Below, piece by piece: positions 17,946-27,574 of a DNA stretch of 64,000 nucleotides (position 1 is its first letter; the number at the start of each line of letters is the position of its first letter). A program made the position numbers and the translations under genes. This stretch comes from Shimia sp. Alg240-R146 (lineage in GTDB: Bacteria; Pseudomonadota; Alphaproteobacteria; Rhodobacterales; Rhodobacteraceae). The notes beneath the pieces are model-generated. The model searched no databases and was not told the origin of the DNA. It was given only the letters and a program-made list of their open reading frames with translations. Where the stretch lies: contig NZ_CAMZOK010000003.1 of assembly GCF_947331465.1 (NCBI RefSeq), forward strand, positions 496,001 to 560,000. The letters run 5' to 3'.

Positions 17946-18676
17946 GCGCGTGCCTCGTCCATGATACGACGCATTTCCTTGATCGCGGGCTCAAGGCCGA
18001 GAAAAATCGACTCCCCGATCAGGAAGTGACCGATATTGAGCTCCATGACCTCGGGCAATGCCGCAATCGGGGTCACTGTTTCATACGTCAGGCCGTGACC
18101 GGCGTGCACCTCGAGGCCCAGCGAGTGGGCAAAAGTTGCCATCTCCGTGAGGCGGGCCAGTTCAGCGTCGCGTTCATCAAAGCGGCCTTCGGCGTGAAAG
18201 TCGCAATAGGCACCGGTGTGCAACTCAATCACTTGCGCCCCGATGCGGTTCGCGGCCTCGATCTGCGCTTGATCTGCGGCGATGAAGATCGACACACGGC
18301 AACCGACCTCGCGCAGCGGCGCGATGAAATGCGCCAGCTTGTTTTCTTCGCGTGCGACTTCAAGTCCGCCTTCGGTTGTGCGTTCCTCACGCTTTTCCGG
18401 CACGATGCACACCGCGTGCGGTTTGTGACGCAGAGCAATGGCCAGCATTTCGTCAGTCGCCGCCATTTCAAAGTTCAGCGGCACCGTCAGCGCCTCCATG
18501 AGACCATCGATATCGGCGTCCTCAATGTGGCGGCGGTCTTCACGCAGGTGGGCCGTAATGCCGTCTGCGCCGGCCTCTTCGGCCAGCTTGGCGGCGCGCA
18601 CCGGATCAGGATAGGCAGAGCCCCGCGCGTTTCGCACCGTGGCGACGTGGTCGATGTTCACTCCGAGACGCAACAT
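17942..18676 (-). CDS. pdxJ: pyridoxine 5'-phosphate synthase
   Basis: A 244-residue TIM-barrel enzyme that condenses 1-deoxy-D-xylulose 5-phosphate with 3-amino-2-oxopropyl phosphate to make vitamin B6 phosphate. Motifs include [16 protein letters not shown] at the N-terminus, [31 protein letters not shown], and the C-terminal [12 protein letters not shown] phosphate-binding segment. Length is normal for the family. It starts the run of overlapping genes down to acpS; 65 bases separate it from the DUF2062 gene upstream. Confidence 0.97.
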   Translation of the reverse strand: MLRLGVNIDHVATVRNARGSAYPDPVRAAKLAEEAGADGITAHLREDRRHIEDADIDGLMEALTVPLNFEMAATDEMLAIALRHKPHAVCIVPEKREERTTEGGLEVAREENKLAHFIAPLREVGCRVSIFIAADQAQIEAANRIGAQVIELHTGAYCDFHAEGRFDERDAELARLTEMATFAHSLGLEVHAGHGLTYETVTPIAALPEVMELNIGHFLIGESIFLGLEPAIKEMRRIMDEARA

Positions 18677-18741
18677 GGCAGTCCTCCTAAGGTCGTTAGG
18701 CCGACACTACGGCGCAGCCTGTCGAAGGAAAACCGGTTTTT

Positions 18742-19422
18742 TCAGGTTTTGGAGCTGTCGTTTTGGGCCTGCTCGACCTGCGTGCGGGCGACCTGTTCTT
18801 CGGCCATAGCGCGCACCTGCATGATCTTTTTCTGAAACCGAGCGGAGCGGCGTTTTTGATAGGCTCGGATCACCGGCACGCTCAGGTAGTAGGCCACCGT
18901 GCCCGCAACGATTCCCGGAAGGATGCCGCCGATCAGGTAGGGGTAGAAGACTTCGTCATAAAAGATCGTCAGCCCGTGCCAATCCGCAACGTCCTCGTTA
19001 AAAATGGCAAAGAAATTATGCCAGAGGTCAGCCCCCGCATCGGCAAACTTGCGACCCAGCGTCTTTGTTTCACCGGCCTCAAATTCAGTCCCCAACAGGA
19101 AGTGACCGGTCTTGAGCGACACCACCCCAATCGGAAGATAAGTCAACGGATTGCCAAAGAACGTTGCCAGCAAAGCTGCGAGCAGATTGCCGTTCAGCAC
19201 CCGCGCCAAAACCGCAGCCACCAGAAAGTGCATGCTATAAAACGGCGTAAAGGTGGTGAAGACGCCCGCCCAGATGCCGCGCGCGATGGTCTCTGGCGTG
19301 CCTGGTAGGCGTCGCAACCTGTGTTGAACATACCGCGCCGCCCGGCTCCAACCACCACGCGGATAGAAAAGCTCTCCCAAAGCCTGGAAGAATGGTCTTC
19401 TATCGCGCCGTTTGAATACCAC
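18742..19422 (-). CDS. DUF2062 domain membrane protein
   Basis: A 226-residue protein with the DUF2062 pattern: TPETIARGIWAGVFTTFTPFYSMHF, then NLLAALLATFFGNPLTYLP with membrane helices. A third hydrophobic segment lies near residue 168. The C-terminus is basic and hydrophilic, with coiled-coil character. The biochemical role is unknown. Translation begins at GTG with AAGGA about ten bases upstream, and the gene starts 18 bases after the rsh stop, so it is cotranscribed with rsh. Confidence 0.85.
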   Translation of the reverse strand: MVFKRRDRRPFFQALGELFYPRGGWSRAARYVQHRLRRLPGTPETIARGIWAGVFTTFTPFYSMHFLVAAVLARVLNGNLLAALLATFFGNPLTYLPIGVVSLKTGHFLLGTEFEAGETKTLGRKFADAGADLWHNFFAIFNEDVADWHGLTIFYDEVFYPYLIGGILPGIVAGTVAYYLSVPVIRAYQKRRSARFQKKIMQVRAMAEEQVARTQVEQAQNDSSKT

Positions 19423-19440
19423 CTTGGGTGTCCTTGCGTG

Positions 19441-21603
19441 TCAGGGTCCGCTAGGCGCGCGCGCCGGTTCGGGGTTGCGATAACGTGAAACCTCGGCAAC
19501 GTCGTTCTCTGCCTCCAGCGCCAGCATCAACTTGTGCAGATGTTCGGCATCCGCAAGTTCGACGCTGACCAGAAGGCGATAGAAATCCGGCTTGCGATCC
19601 ACAAATTCAAGGTCAGAGATATTGGCCTTGTTCTCTCCGATCAATGTGCAAATACGTCCCAGTACCCCGGCGTCGTTGCCAATCGTGACCCAGACCTTCA
19701 CATCAAAGATGGGTTTGTATTTGCCAGAATGCCAATGCAGGTCCAGCCAACGGTCCGGCTGATCCTCATAATTGGACAGGCTGTCGCAATCAATCGAGTG
19801 CACCACGACACCCTGACCACGATAGGTGATGCCGACGATGCGTTCACCGGGCAGCGGCTGACAGCATTTCGCGCGTTGAAAGCTCTGATCTGCCGCCAGA
19901 CCAATCACCGCCCGCTCGCTGGTCACCATTTCGCTCTCGTCCGGAACCAGTTCGGGATAGACCGCCTGCACCACTTCGGTGCCAGCCAGTTCCGCCGAGC
20001 CGAGTCGTGCCAGAACCTCGTCCTTGTCCTTCAGGCGGAAGTGTTTGGCTGCCACGCCCAACGCCTTGTCGGTTGGCTTTTTGTTGACCTGCTCAAACGC
20101 TGCCACGGCCAACTGTGCACCCAGTTTGACATAGCGTTCGCGGTCCATCTCGCGCAAAGCGCGGCGGATGGCGGTGCGCGCCTTGCCGGTTGTCGCGATA
20201 TCAAGCCATGTGGCCTGCGGCATCTGGCCCTCGGCGGTGATGATTTCGACCGATTGCCCGTTCTTGATACGAGTCCAAAGCGGCACCCGGCGGTGATCAA
20301 TCTTGGCGCCCACACAGGCGTGACCGATGCGGGTGTGAATGGCATATGCGAAATCAATCGGCGTCGCGCCACGCGGCAATTTCACAACTTCGCCTTTAGG
20401 CGTGAAGCAAAACACCTGATCGGAGTACATCTCAAGCTTCACGGCTTCGAGGAAATCCTCGTGATCTTCTTCCGCATCAAACTGTTCAGAAAGGCCAGAG
20501 ATCCACTTTACCGGATCCACCGCAAACGGGTTTTCACCGCGCACACCGTCCTTATAGGACCAATGCGCCGCAACACCGGATTCGGCCACATCGTGCATCT
20601 GCTGGGTGCGGATTTGCACCTCTACGCGGCGGCCGTTGCGCCCGGACACCGTTGTGTGGATCGAGCGATAGCCGTTGGATTTCGGCTGACTGATATAGTC
20701 TTTGAACCGGCCCGGCACTGCGCGCCAGCGCTGGTGGATCACGCCCAAGACACGGTAACAATCCTGTTCGCTCTCAGTGATGATGCGAAATCCATAGATG
20801 TCGGATAGGCGCGAAAACCCCTGATCTTTTTCCTGCATCTTGCGCCAGATCGAATAGGGCTTTTTCGCCCGGCCCATGACCCGCGCACCGATGCCAGCGG
20901 CGGCTAACTCGGTCTCCATGTCACCGGTGGTGCGCTCAATCACATCGCCGGTTTCTTTCTGCAACGTGATAAAGCGGCGGATGATTGACGCGCGACCTTC
21001 AGAATTCAGCACCTTGAAGGCAAGGTCCTCAAGCTCTTCGCGCATCCACTGCATACCCATACGGCCCGCGAGAGGCGCATAGATGTCCATGGTCTCGCGC
21101 GCCTTCTGCGACTGCTTGTCGGGGCGCATTGCCTTGATCGTGCGCATGTTGTGCAAACGGTCTGCCAGCTTGACCAAAATCACCCGCAGGTCCTTGGACA
21201 TGGCCATGAACAGCTTGCGGAAATTTTCTGCCTGTTTGGTCTCGGTCGAGCTCAGCTGCAGATTGGTCAGCTTGGTGACGCCATCCACAAGACCGGCAAC
21301 TTCCTCGCCAAATTGTTCTGCCACCCCATCAAAAGAGGCTTTGGTGTCCTCGATTGTGTCGTGCAATAGCGCTGTGATGATTGAGGCATCATCCAAATGC
21401 TGTTCTGCCAGAATGCGGGCGACATCAATTGGATGGGAAAAATAGGGTTCGCCTGAGTGGCGGAACTGCCCGTCATGCATCGCGCGGCCAAATTCATAAG
21501 CCGCGCGGATCAGTGTCTCATTAGTACGGGGGTTATACGCGCGAACGAGCGCGACAAGATCATCTGCCGGAAAAAGCGCGACCTTGTCGTCTGTGTCGGC
21601 CAT
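19441..21603 (-). CDS. rsh: bifunctional (p)ppGpp synthetase/hydrolase, RelA/SpoT homologue
   Basis: A 720-residue stringent-response enzyme that makes and degrades (p)ppGpp. The N-terminal HD hydrolase domain has the catalytic His81-Asp82 in ALLHDTIED. The synthetase domain (residues about 240-360) has YGFRIITES and RFKDYISQPKSNGYRSIHTT. A TGS domain follows (FTPKGEVVKLPRGATPIDFAY), and a C-terminal ACT domain ends the protein. Both active sites look intact, as expected for the single long Rsh of alphaproteobacteria. rpoZ lies 24 bases upstream, the usual arrangement. Confidence 0.96.
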   Translation of the reverse strand: MADTDDKVALFPADDLVALVRAYNPRTNETLIRAAYEFGRAMHDGQFRHSGEPYFSHPIDVARILAEQHLDDASIITALLHDTIEDTKASFDGVAEQFGEEVAGLVDGVTKLTNLQLSSTETKQAENFRKLFMAMSKDLRVILVKLADRLHNMRTIKAMRPDKQSQKARETMDIYAPLAGRMGMQWMREELEDLAFKVLNSEGRASIIRRFITLQKETGDVIERTTGDMETELAAAGIGARVMGRAKKPYSIWRKMQEKDQGFSRLSDIYGFRIITESEQDCYRVLGVIHQRWRAVPGRFKDYISQPKSNGYRSIHTTVSGRNGRRVEVQIRTQQMHDVAESGVAAHWSYKDGVRGENPFAVDPVKWISGLSEQFDAEEDHEDFLEAVKLEMYSDQVFCFTPKGEVVKLPRGATPIDFAYAIHTRIGHACVGAKIDHRRVPLWTRIKNGQSVEIITAEGQMPQATWLDIATTGKARTAIRRALREMDRERYVKLGAQLAVAAFEQVNKKPTDKALGVAAKHFRLKDKDEVLARLGSAELAGTEVVQAVYPELVPDESEMVTSERAVIGLAADQSFQRAKCCQPLPGERIVGITYRGQGVVVHSIDCDSLSNYEDQPDRWLDLHWHSGKYKPIFDVKVWVTIGNDAGVLGRICTLIGENKANISDLEFVDRKPDFYRLLVSVELADAEHLHKLMLALEAENDVAEVSRYRNPEPARAPSGP

Positions 21604-21627
21604 TACACTCCCCTGAAGCCTCGCGGC

Positions 21628-21981
21628 TTAGCCCTGACCTTGCGCTTCCATCAGCGCGCGCAGCAGCTTTTCTTCGGACATGTCGTCCTCGGCCGGTGTA
21701 TCGGCTTCGGCTCCCATGAGAAGCGCCATCTTGTCTTCTTCTGGCTCATCGACCTCAATCTGGGTCTGGTTCGCCTCGATCAGACGCTCGCGCAGCTCAT
21801 CAGCGGTTTGCGTTTCCTCGGCGATTTCACGCAGCGCTACAACGGGGTTTTTGTCGTTGTCGCGGTCCAGTGTGATCGCAGCACCCGCCGACACTTCGCG
21901 GGCGCGATGGCTGGCAAGCATTACGAGTTCAAAACGGTTCGGAACCTTGTCGACGCAATCTTCAACGGTTACGCGGGCCAT
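21628..21981 (-). CDS. rpoZ: DNA-directed RNA polymerase subunit omega
   Basis: A 117-residue RNA polymerase assembly subunit. The N-terminus [20 protein letters not shown] and the core [12 protein letters not shown] are diagnostic, and [12 protein letters not shown] follows. ATG 21981 is chosen as the family start; an ATG four codons earlier exists. It is followed closely by rsh, the conserved rpoZ-spoT order. Omega is part of a ppGpp-binding site in RNA polymerase, so the pairing makes functional sense. Confidence 0.96.
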   Translation of the reverse strand: MARVTVEDCVDKVPNRFELVMLASHRAREVSAGAAITLDRDNDKNPVVALREIAEETQTADELRERLIEANQTQIEVDEPEEDKMALLMGAEADTPAEDDMSEEKLLRALMEAQGQG

Positions 21982-22054
21982 GCGGCACTCCATTCATACG
22001 GTCTGATCAGAAGTGGTGTATTTATGCGGGTTTTCGCGCGGTGACAAGCGCGTT

Positions 22055-22615
22055 TCAAAGGCTTTTTAGCGCCGCAATGTCCTGTTTTGGCAATTGAGCG
22101 TGGATTTCCGCCACTGTTTTACCTGTTAGCGGGTGTTTCCACAAAGGCGCGACGTCCATCATCGGGCCAATAACAAAGGCGCGATCTTGCAAACGGGGGT
22201 GAGGGAGAATCAGTTGCTCCGGCGTCGCGCGCACTTGCTCTTCCAGCGGCAAGGTTTGCCAGGACCGCTGTGTGGTGGCGTCCGGCAACACCAAATCCCC
22301 CATTGCGATCAGGTCAATATCCAGTGTCCGCATGCCCCAACGGGTATCTCTCTTACGGCCAAACTCCGCTTCGATCTCATGAAGCCGACGCAGCAGATCC
22401 CGAGGCGCCAGATCGCTGGAAACTTTGGCCGCGGCATTCACGTAATCAGGGCCGGCACCCGCCGGAAAACAAGGTGTTTCGTAGAATCGACTGACCGCAA
22501 GGAGAGCGATCCCCGCCCCATTCAACCGCGCAAGCGCGGCGGCCAACGTCTCTTTTGGGTCACCAATGCGTGACGGCAGGTTCCCGCCGAGCGCTAAAAG
22601 TATGTTTTTATTCAT
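22055..22615 (-). CDS. folK: 2-amino-4-hydroxy-6-hydroxymethyldihydropteridine pyrophosphokinase
   Basis: A 186-residue HPPK that transfers pyrophosphate from ATP to the pterin in folate synthesis. ALGGNLPSRIGDP is the N-terminal motif, SRFYETPCFP and PDYVNAAAKV are substrate-binding blocks, and RWGMRTLDIDLIAMG carries the metal-binding Asp pair. LPHPRLQDRAFVIGPMMDVAP is the C-terminal block. It heads the long minus-strand block and is divergent from the NYN gene; 73 bases separate it from rpoZ. Confidence 0.96.
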   Translation of the reverse strand: MNKNILLALGGNLPSRIGDPKETLAAALARLNGAGIALLAVSRFYETPCFPAGAGPDYVNAAAKVSSDLAPRDLLRRLHEIEAEFGRKRDTRWGMRTLDIDLIAMGDLVLPDATTQRSWQTLPLEEQVRATPEQLILPHPRLQDRAFVIGPMMDVAPLWKHPLTGKTVAEIHAQLPKQDIAALKSL

Positions 22616-22768
22616 TTTAGCGCCATCATTCTGGGGACCTATCCTAAATAGCCAGGGGGTGATCTTGATGCTGCCGCAAATATCACTACCCTTATGATGC
22701 TGTCACGCTCGTTCATTTTAACACTCACGGGACATTTCACGCGCGACAGGTTCAGAAAGGACATTTTG

Positions 22769-23344
22769 ATGTTTTACAAAGACGAACGGCTTGCGCTGTT
22801 CATAGACGGGTCGAATCTTTACGCCGCGGCCAAATCGCTCGGCTTCGACATCGACTACAAGCTGTTGCGTGCCGAGTTCATGCGGCGTGGCAAGTTGCTG
22901 CGCGCTTTTTACTATACTGCTTTGCTGGAGAACGACGAGTATTCGCCGATCCGGCCACTGGTAGACTGGCTGCATTACAACGGTTTCACCATGGTCACAA
23001 AAGCAGCCAAGGAATACACCGACAGCCAAGGCCGTCGTAAGGTCAAAGGCAACATGGACATCGAGCTGGCGGTCAACGCCATGGAGCTCGCACCACATGT
23101 GGACCACATCGTGCTGTTTTCCGGAGATGGGGATTTCCGGCCGCTCGTTGAGAGCCTGCAGCGTCAAGGTGTGCGCGTATCTGTTGTTTCTACAATCCGC
23201 AGCCAGCCGCCGATGATTTCCGACGAACTGCGCCGTCAGGCCGACAACTTTATCGAGCTGGACGGCCTGCGCGATGTCATTGGGCGCCCACCGCGCGATC
23301 CGATGCCCGAGCGTGATCGCGAAGAAGAATTCGCAGCCAAGTAA
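22769..23344 (+). CDS. NYN domain (LabA/DUF88) protein
   Basis: A 191-residue PIN-like NYN domain protein. The acidic residues expected of a metal-dependent nuclease site are visible: FIDGSNLYAAAK near the N-terminus, KGNMDIELAVNAM in the middle and LFSGDGDFRPLVESL before the C-terminus. The family is thought to cleave RNA or act with RNA; the target is unknown. ATG 22769 is chosen because AAAGG lies about eight bases upstream. It is monocistronic and ends at a clear terminator. Confidence 0.9.
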   Translation: MFYKDERLALFIDGSNLYAAAKSLGFDIDYKLLRAEFMRRGKLLRAFYYTALLENDEYSPIRPLVDWLHYNGFTMVTKAAKEYTDSQGRRKVKGNMDIELAVNAMELAPHVDHIVLFSGDGDFRPLVESLQRQGVRVSVVSTIRSQPPMISDELRRQADNFIELDGLRDVIGRPPRDPMPERDREEEFAAK

Positions 23345-23364
23345 CTCAGCTTGTCGACGACCTG

Positions 23365-23394
23365 AAACCGGGGCTGCAACGCCCCGGTTTTTTT
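23365..23394 (+). terminator. intrinsic terminator after the NYN gene
   Basis: A perfect 10-bp stem AAACCGGGGC/GCCCCGGTTT with loop TGCAAC continues into a T run ending at 23394. Confidence 0.93.
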
Positions 23395-23417
23395 GTGCCC
23401 GATTGCTACGGTACCCG

Positions 23418-23864
23418 CTATGCTCCGTTGGCCTTATTGTGCATATCAATCACACGTTCAGGCCATGTGCTTTTGATATAGCCTAGGACATCTAGAATAT
23501 CCTGATCCGACAGCACGTCACCAAAGCCGGGCATGTCACTCTTGTAGCCCTGCCCCACGACCTGTTCCGTGCCATACTTTGTGATGGCTATCAGAATGTC
23601 GTCTGAGTGATGCCAGGTGTGGCCTGACGCGTCATGCGGCGGCGCAGGCATCATGCCGTCTGGCTTCCGCTGCCGCCAGTTGTCCTCACCCTCCAACGCA
23701 GCCCCATGACAGGACGCACAGTTTTCCGCATAAATCGGTTCGCCGCGCGCCACACTGGCAGCATCCTGATATGGCAAGCCATTCGCGGCAGCGCCGGACA
23801 TAAACACCCAAACGCCTGCTACTGCGGCCACCACTGCAACCGCTCCGCCCCACACAAAACGCAT
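23418..23864 (-). CDS. membrane-anchored c-type cytochrome
   Basis: A 148-residue monohaem cytochrome c. An uncleaved anchor or signal segment covers residues 5-24. The haem-binding motif is CASCH (Cys49, Cys52, His53), and the likely sixth ligand is Met111 in SDMPGFGD. The C-terminal helix ends the fold (DILDVLGYIKSTWP). ATG 23864 is chosen because AAAGGAA lies upstream; the open frame continues further but is not cytochrome-like. It would act in the periplasm as an electron carrier; partners are not nearby. Confidence 0.9.
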   Translation of the reverse strand: MRFVWGGAVAVVAAVAGVWVFMSGAAANGLPYQDAASVARGEPIYAENCASCHGAALEGEDNWRQRKPDGMMPAPPHDASGHTWHHSDDILIAITKYGTEQVVGQGYKSDMPGFGDVLSDQDILDVLGYIKSTWPERVIDMHNKANGA

Positions 23865-24043
23865 GTAATATTCCTTTGTATTGTTGTGTTGGCATCCCGC
23901 TAGGGACTTCCAGCGCTGGAAGGTCAAGAAACTCGGCACGCCAGCGGGCTTCAACTTTTTGTGCTCGACCATCTCGGTGTTTGGACAGGCTGGACCACAG
24001 CGACGCAAACGCTTACCTGTGAATGCGCGATACGGAGACCATC

Positions 24044-24997
24044 ATGACCAAACCACCGCTTCAGATCCACTTGGCCGCCCCACGCGGGTTTTGCGCCGGA
24101 GTCGACCGTGCGATCAAGATCGTCGAAATGGCCCTGACCAAATGGGGGGCGCCGGTCTATGTGCGCCACGAAATCGTGCACAACAAATTTGTCGTGGATG
24201 GTCTGCGGGACAAGGGTGCAGTGTTTGTCGAAGATCTCGACGAATGCCCTGATGACCGCCCGGTGATATTTTCTGCGCATGGGGTCGCCAAAGTCGTGCC
24301 CGCCGAAGCGGAACGCCGCAATATGATTTATGTCGACGCGACCTGTCCCTTGGTGAGCAAGGTGCATATCGAGGCAGAGCGCCACTCAGAACAAGGCCTT
24401 CAGATCATCATGATCGGCCACGCAGGCCACCCCGAAACCATTGGCACCATGGGCCAGTTGCCTGACGGCGAAGTGCTGCTGGTAGAGACCGCTGACGACG
24501 TGGCCACCGTGGATGTGCGTGACCCTGACAAACTGGCATTTGTGACGCAGACCACATTGTCAGTGGACGACACCATAGGCATCGTTGCCGCGCTGAACGC
24601 GCGCTTTCCCAATATCGTTGGGCCGCACAAAGAAGACATCTGCTACGCCACCACAAACCGGCAAGAGGCGGTCAAGGCCGTAGCGCCGAAGGTAGATGCA
24701 ATGCTCGTGGTGGGCGCACCAAATTCCTCCAACTCCAAGCGGCTCGTTGAAGTGGGCGCCAACAATGGCTGTGAATACAGCCAATTGGTACAACGCGCCG
24801 ACGACATAGACTGGCGTGCATTGGAAGGCATCTCGGCACTTGGCATCACGGCCGGGGCCAGCGCGCCCGAAGTTTTGGTAAACGAGGTGATCGACGCCTT
24901 CCGAGACCGCTTTGATGTGACAGTCGAAATCGTGGAAACGGCCGTTGAACGGGTGAACTTCAAAGTTCCGCGGGTATTGCGGGACCTGGAAGTATGA
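24044..24997 (+). CDS. ispH: 4-hydroxy-3-methylbut-2-enyl diphosphate reductase
   Basis: A 317-residue iron-sulfur enzyme, the last step of the MEP isoprenoid pathway, making IPP and DMAPP. The cluster cysteines are visible in [11 protein letters not shown], in [10 protein letters not shown], and in the region [20 protein letters not shown] and GHAGHPET supply the His residues of the active site, and [11 protein letters not shown] is the diphosphate-binding segment. ATG 24044 is chosen for GGAGA upstream. The stop overlaps a 22-codon ORF that runs to the next gene. Confidence 0.97.
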   Translation: MTKPPLQIHLAAPRGFCAGVDRAIKIVEMALTKWGAPVYVRHEIVHNKFVVDGLRDKGAVFVEDLDECPDDRPVIFSAHGVAKVVPAEAERRNMIYVDATCPLVSKVHIEAERHSEQGLQIIMIGHAGHPETIGTMGQLPDGEVLLVETADDVATVDVRDPDKLAFVTQTTLSVDDTIGIVAALNARFPNIVGPHKEDICYATTNRQEAVKAVAPKVDAMLVVGAPNSSNSKRLVEVGANNGCEYSQLVQRADDIDWRALEGISALGITAGASAPEVLVNEVIDAFRDRFDVTVEIVETAVERVNFKVPRVLRDLEV

Positions 24998-25062
24998 GCC
25001 GATCGCTCTCCGGTCCACCGTATTTGAGCCCTACCGGACTTGGCGCGACGGGGCGGGCATGA
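24994..25062 (+). CDS. possible 22-codon leader ORF bridging ispH and the methyltransferase gene
   Basis: A short ORF ([11 protein letters not shown]...GRA) starts at an ATG overlapping the ispH stop in ATGA. It ends at a TGA overlapping the methyltransferase start, also in ATGA. It has no recognised family and no independent Shine-Dalgarno site. It could pass ribosomes from ispH to the next gene by termination-reinitiation, or be chance. Only conservation across relatives would settle it. Confidence 0.3.
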   Translation: MSRSLSGPPYLSPTGLGATGRA

Positions 25063-25664
25063 GCGACAAACAAACACTGGACGTCTACGCCAAAGCGGCT
25101 GGCACGTATGCCGAGAAATTCTCGCGTATCGATGACATCGATGTGGATCAATTCAGCGACCTAACCGCATTTTTTGACCTTCTGCCCGAGGATGGGCTTG
25201 TACTGGACTACGGCTGCGGACCCGGACAATGGGCGGCCAAAATTCGCACGGCCGGATACCGCGTAGAGGCAATGGATGCCTCGCCAGAAATGGCGGATCT
25301 TGCAAAGGCGGCGTTTGATCTGGATGTGACAGTTGGCACGTTTGATGCTTTGGACGCGGTTGCACGTTACGACGGTATTTGGGCCAATTTCAGCCTTTTG
25401 CACGCGCCGAAGACAGAATTACCTGCGCATCTGGTCCGTGTGAAACAAGCGCTCAAACCTGCGGGCGCATTCCACATTGGAATGAAACTTGGCAACGGCG
25501 AAGCGCGCGATCATCTGGGCAGATTTTACAGCTACTACCAGCCGGAAGAGTTGACCAATTTGCTTGAGACCGCCGGTTTCACCGTGACCCGAAAACGTAC
25601 CGGAAGCGGGGTCGGTTTGGCTGGCACAGACGACACATTTGTCATACTCACCGCGCATGGCTGA
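25059..25664 (+). CDS. class I SAM-dependent methyltransferase
   Basis: A 201-residue Rossmann-fold methyltransferase. Motif I is [12 protein letters not shown], the acidic loop [10 protein letters not shown] binds the ribose of SAM, and [12 protein letters not shown] is motif IV-like. The substrate is unknown. It lies between ispH and rnhA on the same strand. Its 3' end overlaps rnhA by 8 bases, which suggests that all three are translated from one message. Confidence 0.86.
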   Translation: MSDKQTLDVYAKAAGTYAEKFSRIDDIDVDQFSDLTAFFDLLPEDGLVLDYGCGPGQWAAKIRTAGYRVEAMDASPEMADLAKAAFDLDVTVGTFDALDAVARYDGIWANFSLLHAPKTELPAHLVRVKQALKPAGAFHIGMKLGNGEARDHLGRFYSYYQPEELTNLLETAGFTVTRKRTGSGVGLAGTDDTFVILTAHG

Positions 25665-26115
25665 TTTGTTTGCATATACCGATGGCGCGTGTTCAGGAAA
25701 TCCCGGTCCGGGCGGCTGGGGCACCTTGATGCAAGCCAAAGACGGTAACACCGTCGTCAAAGAACGCACGCTGAACGGCGGGGCGGCGGAAACCACCAAC
25801 AACAAGATGGAACTGATGGCGGCGATCATGGCGCTCGAGACGCTTGAGCGCCCCTCGGTGATCACAGTTGTGACCGACAGTTCTTATGTCAAAGACGGGG
25901 TGACTGGCTGGATCCACGGCTGGAAACGCAATGGCTGGAAAACCGCTGCAAAGAAGCCGGTCAAAAACGTCGAACTTTGGCAGCGGCTGGATGCGGCACA
26001 GGCGCGCCATGATGTGACCTGGGAATGGGTCAAAGGCCACGCCGGTCATCCAGAAAACGAGCGCGCCGATGAATTGGCCCGCGAAGGCATGGCGCCCTTC
26101 AAGGCCAAAAAATAA
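25657..26115 (+). CDS. rnhA: ribonuclease HI
   Basis: A 152-residue enzyme that degrades RNA in RNA-DNA hybrids. The four carboxylates of the active site are present: Asp9 in [15 protein letters not shown], Glu52 in NNKMELMAA, Asp74 in VVTDSSYV, and Asp138 in NERADELA. The basic handle [16 protein letters not shown] and the loop KGHAGHPEN are also present. ATG 25657 is chosen because the protein then begins directly at the family N-terminus. It overlaps the preceding gene by 8 bases. Confidence 0.97.
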   Translation: MADLFAYTDGACSGNPGPGGWGTLMQAKDGNTVVKERTLNGGAAETTNNKMELMAAIMALETLERPSVITVVTDSSYVKDGVTGWIHGWKRNGWKTAAKKPVKNVELWQRLDAAQARHDVTWEWVKGHAGHPENERADELAREGMAPFKAKK

Positions 26116-26148
26116 GGCGCGGACCATCGCCGCGCCTTTCACTTTTTT
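26114..26148. terminator. bidirectional terminator between rnhA and the glycosyltransferase gene
   Basis: A stem AAGGCGCGG/CCGCGCCTT with loop ACCATCG is followed on the plus strand by TTTCACTTTTTT and on the minus strand by ATTTTTTGG. It lies between two convergent genes, so it probably serves both. Confidence 0.8.
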
Positions 26149-26163
26149 AGATTTCAGACCTGA

Positions 26164-27192
26164 TTAAGCGGCCTTGTTCTCGTTGACGGCCTCGACTTGT
26201 TCGCGCGCCTTAAGCTTGGCGAGGAACATCTTGGTCGGCCGCTGGCGACGCGCTTTTTGCGCCATGCGTTGCGCCCAATCCACGGCTGCATGATGGTGCT
26301 TGGCCAAGATTTCGTCTTTGAGCAGTTCGGTTTTCAGCGCAAGCGCGGTGTCAAACCCTTCGGCCAGTCGACGGTCCTCGGTCTGGTTTTTGTCAAACTT
26401 GTTCCAATACGGCAGCTCCAGCTTGCCATTCACATGATTGGCGCGACCGCGGCGTTGCTTGTTCAGGAAACTGTCCACCGAACGCAGCGCATAATGGTTC
26501 AGTTGCGCCACGTCGTAGCCAAACCCCTTGTCGATATGCAGCGCACCTTTGACCTGACGGTGATCCAGTCGTGTGCCATCAGGCGTGACCCAATTGATGT
26601 CTGTGGCGTCCGGTTCAATGAACGGACGGTGCACACCCATGCGGTTGAATTTCTTGGTGTTGCGGAACAACGTTTTGAAGAACCGGTGCGGATGCATGTC
26701 TGCCGTTGGCACCTCAGGTTCTGCCAAGGTGAACTGCTGTGGCACTGGCACATCAGAGATCGCCTCAATGCCCGCGCTGCCGAAAACGCGCCACACAAGA
26801 GAGATCGCGTCCGCGTCGGGGTGCTCATTGATCAGCGCCTGGAACGTGCCATCGCCGACGCCGATTTGTAGGTACTCGTCGACATCCACGACCAGAATAT
26901 AGTCGGCATCCTGAACACAGGGTTCATGCTGCGCCCACATCAACGCGCTTTTGTGCGGGCCACGTTTCATCACACGATTGAACCGGTGATGCAGCTGTCC
27001 TAGCCGATTGAGATTGCGCAGGATCAAATCAGTTTGATCGCTGCAATCGTTGGTGAAAACGACGATGTCGGTCGCGCCCAGCGCTTTGTAATGCGCCACC
27101 CAGTCGAGAATATAAGCACCCTCGTCCTTCATGGTGGTGACAACCGTCACTTTTGGGGCAGCGGACTCGCTGCCAAATCCGAAGAAAGCCAC
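26164..27192 (-). CDS. family 2 glycosyltransferase (Glyco_tranf_2_4 type)
   Basis: A 342-residue glycosyltransferase. The N-terminal block VTTMKDEGAYILDWVAHYKALGA and VVFTNDCSDQTDLIL match the family that works on surface polysaccharides. VVDVDEYL is the nucleotide-sugar metal-binding acidic motif. The basic C-terminus carries no membrane helix. I chose GTG 27192, with GAGG about nine bases upstream; no in-frame ATG exists near the start, and a TTG at 27258 would add 22 residues. No polysaccharide locus surrounds it, so the glycan is unknown. Confidence 0.83.
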   Translation of the reverse strand: MAFFGFGSESAAPKVTVVTTMKDEGAYILDWVAHYKALGATDIVVFTNDCSDQTDLILRNLNRLGQLHHRFNRVMKRGPHKSALMWAQHEPCVQDADYILVVDVDEYLQIGVGDGTFQALINEHPDADAISLVWRVFGSAGIEAISDVPVPQQFTLAEPEVPTADMHPHRFFKTLFRNTKKFNRMGVHRPFIEPDATDINWVTPDGTRLDHRQVKGALHIDKGFGYDVAQLNHYALRSVDSFLNKQRRGRANHVNGKLELPYWNKFDKNQTEDRRLAEGFDTALALKTELLKDEILAKHHHAAVDWAQRMAQKARRQRPTKMFLAKLKAREQVEAVNENKAA

Positions 27193-27327
27193 TGTTTTTG
27201 CCTCATGCTCATGGGCAGCTCTTTTCGGCCACCCTTTGTTATGAGTACAGGGTAGCAAGCCGTCAGGGGCGACGTCTACATTTTTAATTGAATCAAGGGT
27301 TTTCGCGGCAGAAACGCCACAGCGGGT

Positions 27328-27564
27328 CTAGCGGCGGAAATGTGTGGGCACGATAACGAGCGCCCCGACAGCGGACACAATTGCGTTCATTCCGGGACTG
27401 CCAAAGCCGATATGGAACATGCGCGACACCATAAAAAACAGAAACGCGCCACCCACACAGATGATGATCGACGGGATATAGCCGTTGTGGGTGAAGCCCG
27501 ATCTCTCAGACGCGTATCCGATGATACCGGCGATGATGACCGTGCCGAAAAAGGCAAAGAACAT
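27328..27564 (-). CDS. small membrane protein, GlsB/YeaQ-like
   Basis: A 78-residue protein with three hydrophobic segments and regularly spaced glycines (GTVIIAGIIGYASE, then IIICVGGAFLFF and AIVSAVGALVIV). The layout resembles the GlsB/YeaQ/YmgE stress-response membrane proteins, but the match is loose. ATG 27564 is chosen for the strong AAGGAG upstream; an ATG ten codons earlier is less likely. It lies ten bases after the fmt stop, so it is probably read from the def-fmt transcript. Confidence 0.6.
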   Translation of the reverse strand: MFFAFFGTVIIAGIIGYASERSGFTHNGYIPSIIICVGGAFLFFMVSRMFHIGFGSPGMNAIVSAVGALVIVPTHFRR

Positions 27565-27574
27565 AGTGCGCTCC

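Noticed and set aside
19534-20808. 424-codon ORF antisense to rsh
   Set aside because: It lies wholly inside a certain gene and its translation shows no domain; typical shadow frame of high-GC DNA. The same holds for 39168-40121 over smc and 32116-32520 in front of yqjG.
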